Shown here piece after piece: positions 56,690-64,000 of a stretch of 64,000 nucleotides of DNA (position 1 is the stretch's first letter; each line of letters begins with the position of its first letter). The stretch is from Halorubrum cibi. Lineage in GTDB: Archaea > Halobacteriota > Halobacteria > Halobacteriales > Haloferacaceae. The notes below the pieces were generated by a model. It searched no databases and was not told where the DNA came from. It worked only from the letters and a program-made list of their open reading frames with translations. The stretch is from contig NZ_FXTD01000001.1 in NCBI RefSeq assembly GCF_900182635.1, positions 310,001-374,000 of the forward strand, read 5' to 3'. Made by a program: the position numbers and the translations under genes.

Positions 56690-56887
56690 TCAGACGTCGA
56701 TCCCGTGCTCGCGTGTAGTCCCCTCCGTCTCGAGTCCGGTCGTGTACGAGCACTCGGGACACACCGCGTAGCCGAGGGAGTCGTACGGTACCGACGTCGA
56801 CGGCGCGGTGGCCGCACAGTCGGGACAGCGGAACGTCGAGGGGTCGGTCCCGCCGAAGTCGAACGCCGTGGAGCGATCGGTCGCCAT
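56690..56887 (-). CDS. Small zinc-ribbon protein
   Basis: This 65-aa protein contains CPDC and CPEC pairs spaced 18 residues apart, a zinc ribbon. It carries no other domain. A CTATAG element about 25-28 nt upstream supports leaderless expression. Function unknown. Confidence 0.65.
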   Translation of the reverse strand: MATDRSTAFDFGGTDPSTFRCPDCAATAPSTSVPYDSLGYAVCPECSYTTGLETEGTTREHGIDV

Positions 56888-56953
56888 GCCTCATCCGACG
56901 GAGAACGCCCCTATAGTTACGACCCGCTTGATGGGACGGTAACCACATCCTGA

Positions 56954-56961
56954 TTTATATA
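56954..56961 (+). promoter_or_regulatory. TATA element of pepQ
   Basis: TTTATATA is centred 28 nt upstream of the ATG at 56985, an ideal leaderless haloarchaeal promoter. Confidence 0.7.
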
Positions 56962-56984
56962 CCCACGCCGACCCGAGCGCTCGT

Positions 56985-58094
56985 ATGACCGACGACGCGT
57001 ACGCGACCCGTCGCGACCGAGCGGGAGAACGGCTCCGGGCGATCGGGGCCGACGCGCTGATCTGTTTTCCGAGTCGGAACCTCCGGTACCTCACCGGGTT
57101 CGTGGCGGAGCCGAGCGAGCGACACTTCCTGTTCGTCGTCCCCGCGGAAGGGGAGCCGAGCCTGCTCGTCCCGAAGCTCTACGAGAGCCAGGTTCGCGAG
57201 GAGACGGGCGTCGCCGACGTACGGACTTGGGACGACCGGGACGACCCGCTGGCCGCAGTCCGGGACCTGCTGGAGGCGCACGGCCTCCGCGATGGGCGGC
57301 TCCTCGTCGACGACGCGATGTGGGCGCGGTTCACCCAGGACCTCCGGGCGGTCGCGCCGGCCGCGGAGTGGGGCCTTGCGAGCGAGGCGCTCGCCGACCT
57401 CCGGGTCCGCAAGGACGAGACCGAACTCGCCGCGTTGCGCGCGGCGGCCGCGGCCGCGGACGCGACCGTCGAGGACCTCCGGGAGCTCGGAACCGACGCG
57501 GTCGGCATGACCGAACGGGACCTCGCCGGATGGATCGCCGACCGGCTGGCGGCCCACGGCGGCGTGGGTACCTCCTTCGAGACGATCGTGGGTGCGGGCG
57601 AGAACGGCGCGAAGCCGCACCACGGCCACGGCGATCGGGAGATCCGCGCCGGCGACCCGGTCGTCCTAGACTTCGGGACGCGGATCGACGGCTACCCGTC
57701 CGACCAGACGCGAACGCTGGTGTTCGCGGGCGAGCCGCCCGCCGAGTACGAGGCGGTCCACGAGGTCGTCAGGGAGGCGCAAACGGCCGCGGTCGACGCC
57801 GTCGAGCCGGGCGTGACCGCGGCCGCCGTCGACCGGACCGCTCGCGACGTGATCGAAGGGGCAGGGTACGGCGACGCGTTCGTCCACCGGACCGGCCACG
57901 GCGTCGGGCTCGACGTCCACGAGGAGCCGTACATCGTGGCGGGCAACGACCGCGAACTGGAGCCGGGGATGGTCTTCTCCGTCGAGCCGGGGATCTACCT
58001 CGAGGGGCGGTTCGGTTGCCGGATCGAGGACCTCGTCGTCGTCACGGACGAGGGCGCGGAACGGCTGAACGCGACGGATCGACGCTGGCGGTGA
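56985..58094 (+). CDS. pepQ: M24 family Xaa-Pro peptidase
   Basis: This 369-aa metallopeptidase has a creatinase N-terminal domain and a pita-bread catalytic domain. Metal ligands are visible: Asp in VVLDFGTRIDGY and PSDQTRT, His in HRTGHGVGLDVHE, Glu in FSVEPGIYL and IEDLVVV. It should cut X-Pro dipeptides or N-terminal X-Pro residues in the cytoplasm. A start Met in a TATA-supported position. It fits peptide use elsewhere in the window. Confidence 0.9.
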   Translation: MTDDAYATRRDRAGERLRAIGADALICFPSRNLRYLTGFVAEPSERHFLFVVPAEGEPSLLVPKLYESQVREETGVADVRTWDDRDDPLAAVRDLLEAHGLRDGRLLVDDAMWARFTQDLRAVAPAAEWGLASEALADLRVRKDETELAALRAAAAAADATVEDLRELGTDAVGMTERDLAGWIADRLAAHGGVGTSFETIVGAGENGAKPHHGHGDREIRAGDPVVLDFGTRIDGYPSDQTRTLVFAGEPPAEYEAVHEVVREAQTAAVDAVEPGVTAAAVDRTARDVIEGAGYGDAFVHRTGHGVGLDVHEEPYIVAGNDRELEPGMVFSVEPGIYLEGRFGCRIEDLVVVTDEGAERLNATDRRWR

Positions 58095-58180
58095 GCGGGG
58101 GACGGATCGGCCCGTTTCCGGGCCGTATCGAGGCGGTCCGTACCGAAACCGTTACCACCGACCGAACGGAACCGCGACGC

Positions 58181-58486
58181 ATGAGCGACACCGACGAGGA
58201 GGCCGACACGGAGGCCGAAGAGGACGCCGAGCCCGCCGTCGAACTCGGCGACGGGCCCGACGTCGCGGGCGAGCCGGTCGCCCGCGTCGCTTCCCGGCTC
58301 ACGTGGCCCGCGACCCGAAGCGACGTGCGCGCCCAGGAGGGCGACGCCACCGTCCGGACCCCCGACGGACCGACGAGCCTGGACGCCGTTCTCGAGGAGT
58401 CCGAAGTCCCCCTCTTCGAGAGCCGCGACGAGTTCCACGAGGCCGTCGAGGACGTGGTCGGGAGCGGTCCGGTCGCCACGGAGTGA
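58181..58486 (+). CDS. DUF5789-like small protein
   Basis: This 101-aa acidic protein starts MSDTDEEADTEAEED. Its later part, TWPATRSDVRAQEGDATVRT and VPLFESRDEFHEAVEDVVG, resembles the haloarchaeal DUF5789 family. CGTTACC about 28 nt upstream supports the ATG. Function unknown. Confidence 0.68.
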   Translation: MSDTDEEADTEAEEDAEPAVELGDGPDVAGEPVARVASRLTWPATRSDVRAQEGDATVRTPDGPTSLDAVLEESEVPLFESRDEFHEAVEDVVGSGPVATE

Positions 58487-58558
58487 TCGGTCCCGTACGC
58501 ACCGCCGAGACGAGCCGGCACGCACACTCTTTTGTCCGTACCGGCCTCATGAGGATCC

Positions 58559-59005
58559 ATGACGCTCCCGTTCGATCCGGACGACCTGGACGGCGACGAC
58601 TTCGGCGAGAAGCGCGCGACCCTCGAGATGGACCACGAGGCGGCCATCGAGCGCGTCCGCGAGGTCTGTGCGGACGTGGGATTCGGATTCCCCGTCGAGT
58701 TCTCCCCCTCGGAGATGCTGAACGAGAAGGTCGACGCCGGTCGCGACCCCTACTACGTCCTCGGCGCGTGTAACCCCGCCGTGGCCGACCGCGCGCTCGA
58801 CGCCACCGACGGCCGGATCGGCTCGCTGTTCCCGTGTAACATGGTGATAGAGCAGGTCGAACCCGACAGGCAGGTCGTTCATCACGTCTCGATCATGAAG
58901 ATCGCGCGGCTGCTCGGCCTCCCGAGCGACGACGAGGAGATGGACGCGATAATCGAGGACACCGGGGAGATGGTCGGCGAGGTCTTCGAGCGGCTCGAGG
59001 ACTGA
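58559..59005 (+). CDS. DUF302 domain protein
   Basis: The 148-aa protein matches DUF302: a predicted alpha/beta fold with the segments EVCADVGFGFPVEFSPSEML and GACNPAVADRALDATDGRIG. It contains FPCNMVIEQVEPDRQVVHHV. Function is unknown, though some members bind sulfur or copper. CTCTTTTGTC about 28 nt upstream supports the ATG. Confidence 0.78.
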   Translation: MTLPFDPDDLDGDDFGEKRATLEMDHEAAIERVREVCADVGFGFPVEFSPSEMLNEKVDAGRDPYYVLGACNPAVADRALDATDGRIGSLFPCNMVIEQVEPDRQVVHHVSIMKIARLLGLPSDDEEMDAIIEDTGEMVGEVFERLED

Positions 59006-59032
59006 GAGGGGATACGACGGCCGCTCGCCGAC

Positions 59033-59245
59033 TCACTTCCCGTTCTCGACGCGCTCGCGGAGCCGGTCGACCTCGGATTCCAACTGTTCGACCCGATCTT
59101 CGAGCGCCCCTCGTCGACGGAACAGGAGGAACACGACCGCCACGCCGATCGCGACGGGCGCGGCGAGCAGCAACAGCACCAACGCGAGGATCACGAGCTC
59201 GGGACCGCCCGGGACGCCGAACTGCGCGAGGAGGGCAGAGAGCAT
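59033..59245 (-). CDS. Small membrane protein with coiled coil (TatA-like appearance)
   Basis: The 70-aa protein has a hydrophobic segment (ELVILALVLLLLAAPVAIG and onward) followed by a coiled coil LEDRVEQLESEVDRLRERVE. The GGPELVILAL start resembles TatA, but the amphipathic helix after a Phe-Gly hinge is absent, so I do not call it TatA. A TATA-like CTTTTG lies about 27 nt upstream of the ATG at 59245. Confidence 0.6.
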   Translation of the reverse strand: MLSALLAQFGVPGGPELVILALVLLLLAAPVAIGVAVVFLLFRRRGALEDRVEQLESEVDRLRERVENGK

Positions 59246-59291
59246 GCCGGCACTCTCGTCTCGATGGAACAAAAGTCCTCGGGGCTGGTAC

Positions 59292-60617
59292 TCACTCGTC
59301 GCGGCCGGCGAAGTCCGCGAGGTTCGCCTGGAGACCCGCCGCCATCGTCGACTTCCGTCGGAGGCGACCGACCGAGATCGGGAGGTGGGACGCGACGCCC
59401 CGGACCGCCTCGCCGAACGTCTCGGCGGTCCCGCGTTCGCCCTCGAAGGCGTTCCGGACGGCCTCGCGCACCTGCCAGACGCCGACCGGCCCCCAGTAGT
59501 CGTCCGAGACGTGCCGGCAGACGAGGACCTTCGCCTGTCGTCCGCGGTCGTGGAGGTGTTCCAAGACGCCGAGGCGCGCGGCGTAGTACGCGCCCGCGGT
59601 CTCCTCGACGTACCCCGTCCGTCCCTCGCGGCCCTCGCTCGCGGCCGCGAGGTAGACCCCGGCGTCGGGGTCGGGGTTCCAGATCGAGCCGGGCGCTTTC
59701 AGCTCGACCAGCTCGTACTCCCAGTTGCCGGGGACGAGGACGACCCAGAAGGCGTTTCCGAGGTACTCGTTTCGGTGGACTTCGATCCGGTCCACCGACG
59801 GGTTGTCGCGGATCGACCCGCGGAGGAACGTCCCGACCGTGTCGTCGACGGCGGTGATCGACCAGCGCGTCGGCACGAGCCGCCGGTTCCTCCCGCGCCC
59901 GAGCGCGCCCGCGGAGAGGATCGTATTAATCTCGTACACGTCGAACCCGCGGCGGTAGAGATACGTCATCGCGCCCTCCGCGCGCCAGTCGTCGTCCTCC
60001 AGCGTCTTCTTCACCGGTCGCGGGACGTGCGGGTTCTCGCCGAGGGCGGCCTCGCGCGCCGCCGCCCGCGGGCCGGTGGGCGTCTTCACGTCCTCCACGC
60101 CCACCTCGAAATCGAGGTCGGGGGTGCCGTCGAGGCCGATCTCGACGTCGACGGGACGGTCCGCAATCGCGACCTCGCGCTGGACGCCGAGCCAGCCGTC
60201 CCACGCGTCGTGGACGCTCGCCCCGTCGGTGCCGGAGCCGCCAGACCCGACCCCGCTCGCTCCCGCGTCGGTCACGTCGACGCCGCGGTTGGCGTTGAGC
60301 AGGCTGGTTCGGCGCTCGAAGACGTCCGCGATCGACACGCCCTCGTCGTACCACGCGCCGGAGGTCCGGAAGCTGGCGGCGCGCTCCTCGCGGCCGACCG
60401 GCGAGAGCAGCCCGGTCGAGACGTTGGGATAGTCCGAGCGGCCGACGAAGATCGACGGGGAGACGCTACCGACGACCGCGTCGTCGGAGACCTCCGCGTC
60501 GAAGCGCCGCTCGAAGGAGTCGAGGTGGTCGAGTATCCCGTAGTCCTTCTCGCGGGCGAGCCGCCGGCGCTCGGCGCGCTCGTTCGCCTCGAACTCGAGG
60601 TAGTTGTCGAGCCGCAT
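59292..60617 (-). CDS. nreA: NreA-family DNA repair protein
   Basis: This 441-aa protein is archaeal NreA: YGILDHLDSFERRFDA, SVSPSIFVGRSDYPNVSTG and VGLL-like conserved segments are present. It ends ALQANLADFAGRDE-like, with QANLADF resembling a PIP box for binding the sliding clamp PCNA. NreA works in repair of alkylation damage, including that by mitomycin C in Haloferax. A TATA-like GTTGAAGCC is about 30 nt upstream. The repeat-rich block follows upstream. Confidence 0.88.
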   Translation of the reverse strand: MRLDNYLEFEANERAERRRLAREKDYGILDHLDSFERRFDAEVSDDAVVGSVSPSIFVGRSDYPNVSTGLLSPVGREERAASFRTSGAWYDEGVSIADVFERRTSLLNANRGVDVTDAGASGVGSGGSGTDGASVHDAWDGWLGVQREVAIADRPVDVEIGLDGTPDLDFEVGVEDVKTPTGPRAAAREAALGENPHVPRPVKKTLEDDDWRAEGAMTYLYRRGFDVYEINTILSAGALGRGRNRRLVPTRWSITAVDDTVGTFLRGSIRDNPSVDRIEVHRNEYLGNAFWVVLVPGNWEYELVELKAPGSIWNPDPDAGVYLAAASEGREGRTGYVEETAGAYYAARLGVLEHLHDRGRQAKVLVCRHVSDDYWGPVGVWQVREAVRNAFEGERGTAETFGEAVRGVASHLPISVGRLRRKSTMAAGLQANLADFAGRDE

Positions 60618-60709
60618 TCGTCCGCCGTTGGGCGCGGGCGGGCTTCAACGTTGCTTCGGTGGTAGAGTCACGAACCATGTGCGTATCTGTGGTCGGCGCG
60701 CGCCTCCGA

Positions 60710-60980
60710 GCGTCCCAACGGGACGCGAGGAGCCCGCGCGAGGGACGCGGCGAGCGGTGAAACCGCGAGCCGCAGCGAGGCGCTCCGCGCCTCTGGCAGC
60801 CGGACGTAGTCCGGCGACGAGGTTGGGGAGGCGTGAGGTGCGGTTTGCGGGGCTGTGCGGGGTGGGACTCAAAGGGGCGGCCGGGAGGCGGGCGCAGGCG
60901 ACGTAAGCACTGAGGGAACGAACGAAGTGAGTGACCGAAGCGCGCAGCGAGCGTGCGCCCGCCTCCCGGCTGGGGCTTTG
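60710..60980. ncRNA. Candidate structured element or transposable-like repeat
   Basis: Consecutive hairpins are visible: GCGTCCC-AAC-GGGACGC (60710-60726), GCGGT-GAA-ACCGC (60754-60766), GAGGCGC-TCC-GCGCCTC (60777-60793) and GCCGGA-CGTAG-TCCGGC (60799-60815). Then GGTGGGACTCAAAGGGGC leads into the large stem (60870-60980). Whether this acts as RNA, a DNA-binding element or a MITE-like repeat cannot be decided from one copy. I have an unverified recollection that a similar block recurs in Halorubrum genomes. Confidence 0.45.
60880..60970. repeat. 17-bp perfect inverted repeat with 57-nt loop
   Basis: GCCGGGAGGCGGGCGCA (60880-60896) is exactly complementary to 60954-60970. Just outside, CAAAG (60870-60874) pairs with CTTTG (60976-60980). 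Five unpaired bases on each side (GGGCG and TGGGG) form a symmetric internal loop. The loop contains repeated GAACGAACGAAGTGAGTG-type sequence. Confidence 0.9.
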
Positions 60981-61105
60981 ATCGTGTTCATCGCGTCGAT
61001 GACAGCGCAGTACCGAACGATGCGGGTTTTGACGGTGTTCACCGCGCCGACAACGATCGAAAACCGGTCGGCCGGGGAGTGGAAGGCCCTCACCGCATCG
61101 ACGAC
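60953..61105 (-). repeat. Three imperfect 51-nt tandem repeats downstream of tfb
   Basis: Three units with exact 51-nt period lie at 61055-61105, 61004-61054 and 60953-61003 on the minus strand. If read in the TFB frame they would give 17-residue units beginning VVDAV, VVGAV and VIDAM. The unit starting at 61003 also contains the right arm of the inverted repeat. Confidence 0.7.
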
Positions 61106-61108
61106 GAC

Positions 61109-62110
61109 CTATGCGTGGATGCCCATCGCCTCGATCTGCTCTTGATACCGGTTTCGGATGGTGACCTCGGTGACCTGTGCGACGTCGGCGACCTCGCGTT
61201 GGGTCTTCTTCTCGTTACACAGAAGCGAGGCGGCGTAGATCGCCGCCGCAGCGTACCCCGTCGGAGACTTCCCCGACAACAAGCCCTGCTCGGCGGTGGT
61301 CTCGATGATCTCGTTGGCCTTCGACTGGACCTCCTCGCTGAGACCGAGCTCCGAGGAGAATCGCGGGACGTACTTCTGAGGGTCGACGGGACGCATCTCC
61401 AACCCGAGCTCCTGAGAGATGTAGCGGTAGGTCCGGCCGATCTCCTTGCGGTCGACCCGCGAGACGTCAGAGATCTCCTCGAGCGAGCGGGGGATCCCCT
61501 CCTTGCGACAGGCGGCGTAGAGCGCGGCGGTGGAGACGCCCTCGATGGACCGGCCGCGGATGAGGTCCTCGTTGAGTGCGCGTCGATAGATGACCGAGGC
61601 AACCTCTCGGACCGATCGGGGGACGCCGAGGGCACTCGCCATCCGGTCGATCTCCGAGAGCGCGAACTGGAGGTTCCGCTCGCCCGCGTCCTTCGTCCGA
61701 ATTCGCTCCTGCCACTTGCGCAGCCGGTGCATCTGCGAGCGCTTCTTCGAGGAGATGGAGCGCCCGTACGCGTCCTTGTCCTTCCAGTCGATCGTGGTCG
61801 TCAGCCCCTTGTCGTGCATCGTCTTCGTCGTCGGCGCGCCGACGCGGGACTTCGACTGCCGCTCGGAGTGGTTGAACGCCCGCCACTCCGGGCCGGGGTC
61901 GATCTGCTCCTCCTCGACGATGATCCCGGTCTCCTCGTGTATCAGTTCGCCGTCGGCCGTCCGGGTGAGCTCCGCCGGGTCGAGGTCGTCGGGGTCCAGC
62001 TCGTCGGGATCGACCTCCTCGATGTCCACCTCGTCGGTTTCCGATCCCTCCGCGTCCTCGTCCCGCACGCGCTGCCGGTCGTGATCCCGTTGCCGGGTGG
62101 GCCGTGTCAT
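61109..62110 (-). CDS. tfb: Transcription initiation factor TFB lacking zinc-ribbon cysteines
   Basis: The 333-aa factor recruits RNA polymerase to TBP-bound promoters. The B-reader/linker region ([20 protein letters not shown]) and two cyclin folds are intact: first from [19 protein letters not shown] to [12 protein letters not shown], second ending in [21 protein letters not shown]. The N-terminal region, where CxxC pairs normally form the zinc ribbon, has no cysteine. It reads [19 protein letters not shown], with the second pair replaced by His and Thr. The gene ends with TAG. The N-terminal stretch is acidic, [20 protein letters not shown] box lies 34 nt upstream of the ATG. Confidence 0.93.
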   Translation of the reverse strand: MTRPTRQRDHDRQRVRDEDAEGSETDEVDIEEVDPDELDPDDLDPAELTRTADGELIHEETGIIVEEEQIDPGPEWRAFNHSERQSKSRVGAPTTKTMHDKGLTTTIDWKDKDAYGRSISSKKRSQMHRLRKWQERIRTKDAGERNLQFALSEIDRMASALGVPRSVREVASVIYRRALNEDLIRGRSIEGVSTAALYAACRKEGIPRSLEEISDVSRVDRKEIGRTYRYISQELGLEMRPVDPQKYVPRFSSELGLSEEVQSKANEIIETTAEQGLLSGKSPTGYAAAAIYAASLLCNEKKTQREVADVAQVTEVTIRNRYQEQIEAMGIHA

Positions 62111-62114
62111 CGCA

Positions 62115-62122
62115 TTTATATA
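62115..62122 (-). promoter_or_regulatory. AT box close to the tfb start
   Basis: TTTATATA is palindrome-like and centred only 8-9 nt upstream of the tfb ATG, too close to serve as the TATA for that start. TBP bound here would cover the transcript start. It may mark an alternative shorter transcript or an autoregulatory site. Confidence 0.35.
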
Positions 62123-62139
62123 TTACGTTGACCGACTAA

Positions 62140-62147
62140 CTTAAAAG
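62140..62147 (-). promoter_or_regulatory. Likely TATA of tfb
   Basis: CTTAAAAG on the plus strand reads CTTTTAAG on the minus strand, about 34 nt upstream of the ATG, giving a leader of a few nucleotides. Confidence 0.5.
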
Positions 62148-62262
62148 TTCGTGAGCGATCGGGGATCGCGGCCGGTCGACGGGCGGAGCGTCGGTCGATC
62201 GCGTCGCGTCCGGGACCGTTCGCGTCCCCCCCGGAGCGTTGCTCTCGTCGCGTCCGCTGCCG

Positions 62263-62853
62263 TCACCTCCGACGGGCCATCCACTCGTCGACCGCGCGCG
62301 GGAAGAGCAGCGTCCCCGCTCCGCTGGCGACGATCGACCACAGGAGTCCGAGCGTCACCGCGCCCGTTCCGCTCGCGACGGCGCTGCCGCCGTGGATCGC
62401 CACGAGGAGGGTGGCGTTGAAGTAGACGAGTCGGAGGAGGATCAGCGTCGGAAGCAGGCGGGCCCACCCCGGAGCGTCCGTGAGGAGCGGGGCGACCCGA
62501 CCGTTCCTGACGAGGGTGCCGACGACGACCATCGTCGTCAGGCCCACGAGCCACGTCTCGAAGAGGGCGACGAGCGCCCAGCCCTGCGCGACGGAGAGAT
62601 ACAGCATCACCGGAAGCGTGAGTGTCCCGACCTCGCCGACGATCCGACCGAGGTCGGAGAGCAGGGCGCCGATCGGGTCCTTCTCGGTGCCGGACCGACC
62701 GCCGATCGCCAGGAACTCGCGGCGATACCCGGAGGTGGCCGCGCTCGTCTCCCGCCCCGGCGGACCCCGCCGCGGGCTGCGTCCCCCGCCCCGGTGTGCC
62801 CGAGTCCTGTTCGGCAGGCCGTCGTCCCGGTCCGGCCGCGTCGAGTCGCTCAC
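62263..62853 (-). CDS. Integral membrane protein, haloarchaeal
   Basis: This 196-aa protein starts with GTG, has a basic low-complexity N-terminal part (residues 1-50), then about four hydrophobic helices (for example TLTLPVMLYLSVAQGWALVA, WLVGLTTMVVVGTLV, VTLGLLWSIVASGAGTLLF). Ends AVDEWMARRR. The AGTTAACC box about 27 nt upstream supports GTG at 62853. The frame extends upstream without support. It resembles uncharacterised haloarchaeal proteins next to rnhA. Function unknown. Confidence 0.72.
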   Translation of the reverse strand: MSDSTRPDRDDGLPNRTRAHRGGGRSPRRGPPGRETSAATSGYRREFLAIGGRSGTEKDPIGALLSDLGRIVGEVGTLTLPVMLYLSVAQGWALVALFETWLVGLTTMVVVGTLVRNGRVAPLLTDAPGWARLLPTLILLRLVYFNATLLVAIHGGSAVASGTGAVTLGLLWSIVASGAGTLLFPRAVDEWMARRR

Positions 62854-62988
62854 CGTTTCGGCCTCTCGGAGGACGGGGTTAACTCTTCTCTCGAGAGCGC
62901 CACCGCGGCGGGCGGCGGACCGACGCCGCGGGGCGCGATCCGACCCGGACGGACAGCCATATCCCCCGCGGACGCGGACCACCGAGAC

Positions 62989-63585
62989 ATGCCGACGATC
63001 GACTGCGATCCGGCCGAGGCGCGGGTCCGTCTGGAGGACGCCGGCGTCCGGATCGACGCCGGAAACACCGACCACGAGCGGTGGCGCGCCGAGCGCGACG
63101 GGGCGGTCGCGGTCGCCTACGACGACAAGGTGGTCGTCCAGGGGAGCGACCCGACCCGACTGAGTAACCTCCTCTCGGCGGGCGGCGGGCGCGCGCACGT
63201 CTACTTCGACGGCGCGTCCAGGGGAAATCCCGGCGCCGGCGCGGTCGGCTGGTGTCTCGTCACCGCCGACGGCGTCGTCGCCGAGGGGGGTGAGCGGATC
63301 GGCCGCGTCACCAACAACCAGGCGGAGTACGCCGCGCTGATCCGCGCGCTGGAGGCGGCCGACGAGTACGGCTTCGACGAGATCGACGTTCGAGGGGACT
63401 CCGAGCTGATCGTGAAACAGGTTCGCGGGGAGTGGAACGCGAACGACCCGGAACTGCGCGAGCGGCGCGTCCGGGCCCGCGAGCTGTTGGAGCGGTTCGA
63501 TCGGTGGTCGATCGCGCACGTTCCGCGGGAGATAAACGCGCGCGCCGACGATCTGGCGAACGAGGCACTCGATGACGCGAACTGA
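62989..63585 (+). CDS. rnhA: Ribonuclease HI (archaeal type)
   Basis: The 198-aa protein has an N-terminal ~65-residue extension, MPTIDCDPAEARVRLEDAGV, then the RNase H domain. Catalytic carboxylates are D in YFDGASRGNPG (near residue 73), E in NNQAEYAALI, D in RGDSELIVKQ and D in ADDLANEALD. It cleaves RNA in RNA-DNA hybrids. CCATATCC about 29 nt upstream supports the start. It overlaps the next gene by 14 bp. Confidence 0.92.
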   Translation: MPTIDCDPAEARVRLEDAGVRIDAGNTDHERWRAERDGAVAVAYDDKVVVQGSDPTRLSNLLSAGGGRAHVYFDGASRGNPGAGAVGWCLVTADGVVAEGGERIGRVTNNQAEYAALIRALEAADEYGFDEIDVRGDSELIVKQVRGEWNANDPELRERRVRARELLERFDRWSIAHVPREINARADDLANEALDDAN

Positions 63586-64000
63586 CGACGAGCCACCGGA
63601 GTGGGCGAGAGAACGGGCGCGGGAGCTGATGGCGGCCGAAGACGACGCCGGCGGGGCCGACCCGAGCGACGGCGACGGGGGCGACCGGGTTCCGGACGTC
63701 CCCGTCGAGGTCGTCGACGAGGCCGAACGCCTCACCCGCCTCGCACGGGAGGCGACCGATCCCGCGGCCGCGGAGGGGTATCGCGACCGCCGTGACGAAC
63801 TGGTGACGAGCCACGAGTACGCCCCGCGAGTCCGCGAGGAGGACGACACCCTCGTGTTGTATCCGGAGGAGTGGATGGAGTCGGGGACGGTCCAGTTGGA
63901 CCGGATCGAGGAGACCGACCGGGCGGTGGAGGTGTCGCTTTCGGGACCCGGCGACCCCGACCGCTACCGCGAGGTCGCCGCCTACAACGACGCGGTCGTC
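63572..64000 (+). CDS. Haloarchaeal DUF7108-like protein (3' part missing)
   Basis: The first 143 codons are seen; the gene is cut by the right edge. It starts ATG at 63572, overlapping the rnhA stop by 14 bp. The protein begins MTRTDDEPPEWARERARELM and contains an acidic linker, a helix RLTRLAREATDPAAAEGYRD and DDTLVLYPEEWMESGTVQLD. It resembles an uncharacterised family commonly linked to rnhA. Function unknown. Confidence 0.75.
   Translation, partial: MTRTDDEPPEWARERARELMAAEDDAGGADPSDGDGGDRVPDVPVEVVDEAERLTRLAREATDPAAAEGYRDRRDELVTSHEYAPRVREEDDTLVLYPEEWMESGTVQLDRIEETDRAVEVSLSGPGDPDRYREVAAYNDAVV

Larger units (their letters stand above)
60618..61108. other. 491-bp noncoding, repeat-rich region between tfb and nreA
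   Basis: No gene is convincing in this stretch. It holds a cluster of short hairpins (60710-60815), a purine-rich block, a 17-bp inverted repeat (60880-60970) and three 51-nt repeats (60953-61105). Details are in the separate entries. Confidence 0.75.

Noticed and set aside
59033-59245. TatA translocase subunit
   Set aside because: N-terminal resemblance only; it lacks the Phe-Gly hinge and amphipathic helix and has a coiled coil instead.
60869-61108. Readthrough of the tfb TAG into the 51-nt repeats
   Set aside because: TFBs of this type normally end EAMGIH plus one residue, so the stop is expected; no signal for recoding is visible.

Overview
The window is chromosomal DNA from a haloarchaeon, most likely Halorubrum or a close relative. 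The signs are very high GC, strongly acidic predicted proteins, Tat-type lipoproteins with LAGC lipoboxes, a V/A-type ATP synthase operon with halophile gene order, TFB, TiaS, NreA and Lhr, retinal-forming CrtY/Blh, and many leaderless genes with a TATA-like element about 25-35 nt before the start codon. Coding density is high. I see no rRNA, tRNA, CRISPR array, transposase or integrase. The genus is an inference.

Layout. 1-5104 (-): a dipeptide/oligopeptide ABC importer, transcribed from the binding protein (5104) to an ATPase cut by the left edge. 5358-9129 (-): an Lhr-type helicase, a 2H phosphoesterase relative and a tiny membrane protein. 9255-12034 (+): SerB, then a retinal pair crtY-blh with a leaderless mini-ORF overlapping the crtY start. 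12063-17327: a cysteine-cluster protein, hisB and hisA, with an amino-acid permease/Usp pair between the two his genes. 17475-21721 (+): thiamine ABC importer thiB-thiP-thiQ. 21780-30152: small proteins, a class V aminotransferase, a GDT1 transporter, a TPR/DUF424 pair, an SppA/DUF4350 pair, ThpR and a CBS-domain membrane protein. 30423-36224 (+): SerA, topoisomerase I and a histidine kinase. 36259-41370 (-): DUF192, then three hydrolases (AstE-like, CocE/NonD, M28). 41530-42363: two small genes. 42442-51810 (-): ATP synthase in the order H-I-K-E-C-F-A-B, with D separated by a 465-bp gap. 51959-54364: a MinD-like ATPase with a long acidic tail and a COG1395 regulator. 54567-60617: TiaS, VOC protein, small proteins, M24 peptidase, DUF302 and NreA. 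60618-61108: a noncoding block dense in repeats and hairpins. 61109-64000: a TFB lacking zinc-ribbon cysteines, a membrane protein, RNase HI and a partial gene.

Functionally the window mixes core genes (ATP synthase, topoisomerase, TFB, TiaS, RNase H, serine and histidine synthesis) with uptake and use of peptides, amino acids and thiamine. CrtY and Blh imply a retinal protein encoded elsewhere. The observations most worth following are the structured repeat block between tfb and nreA, the TFB without zinc-ribbon cysteines, the coupled leader ORF of crtY, and the MinD-like protein with its acidic tail beside the ATP synthase operon.
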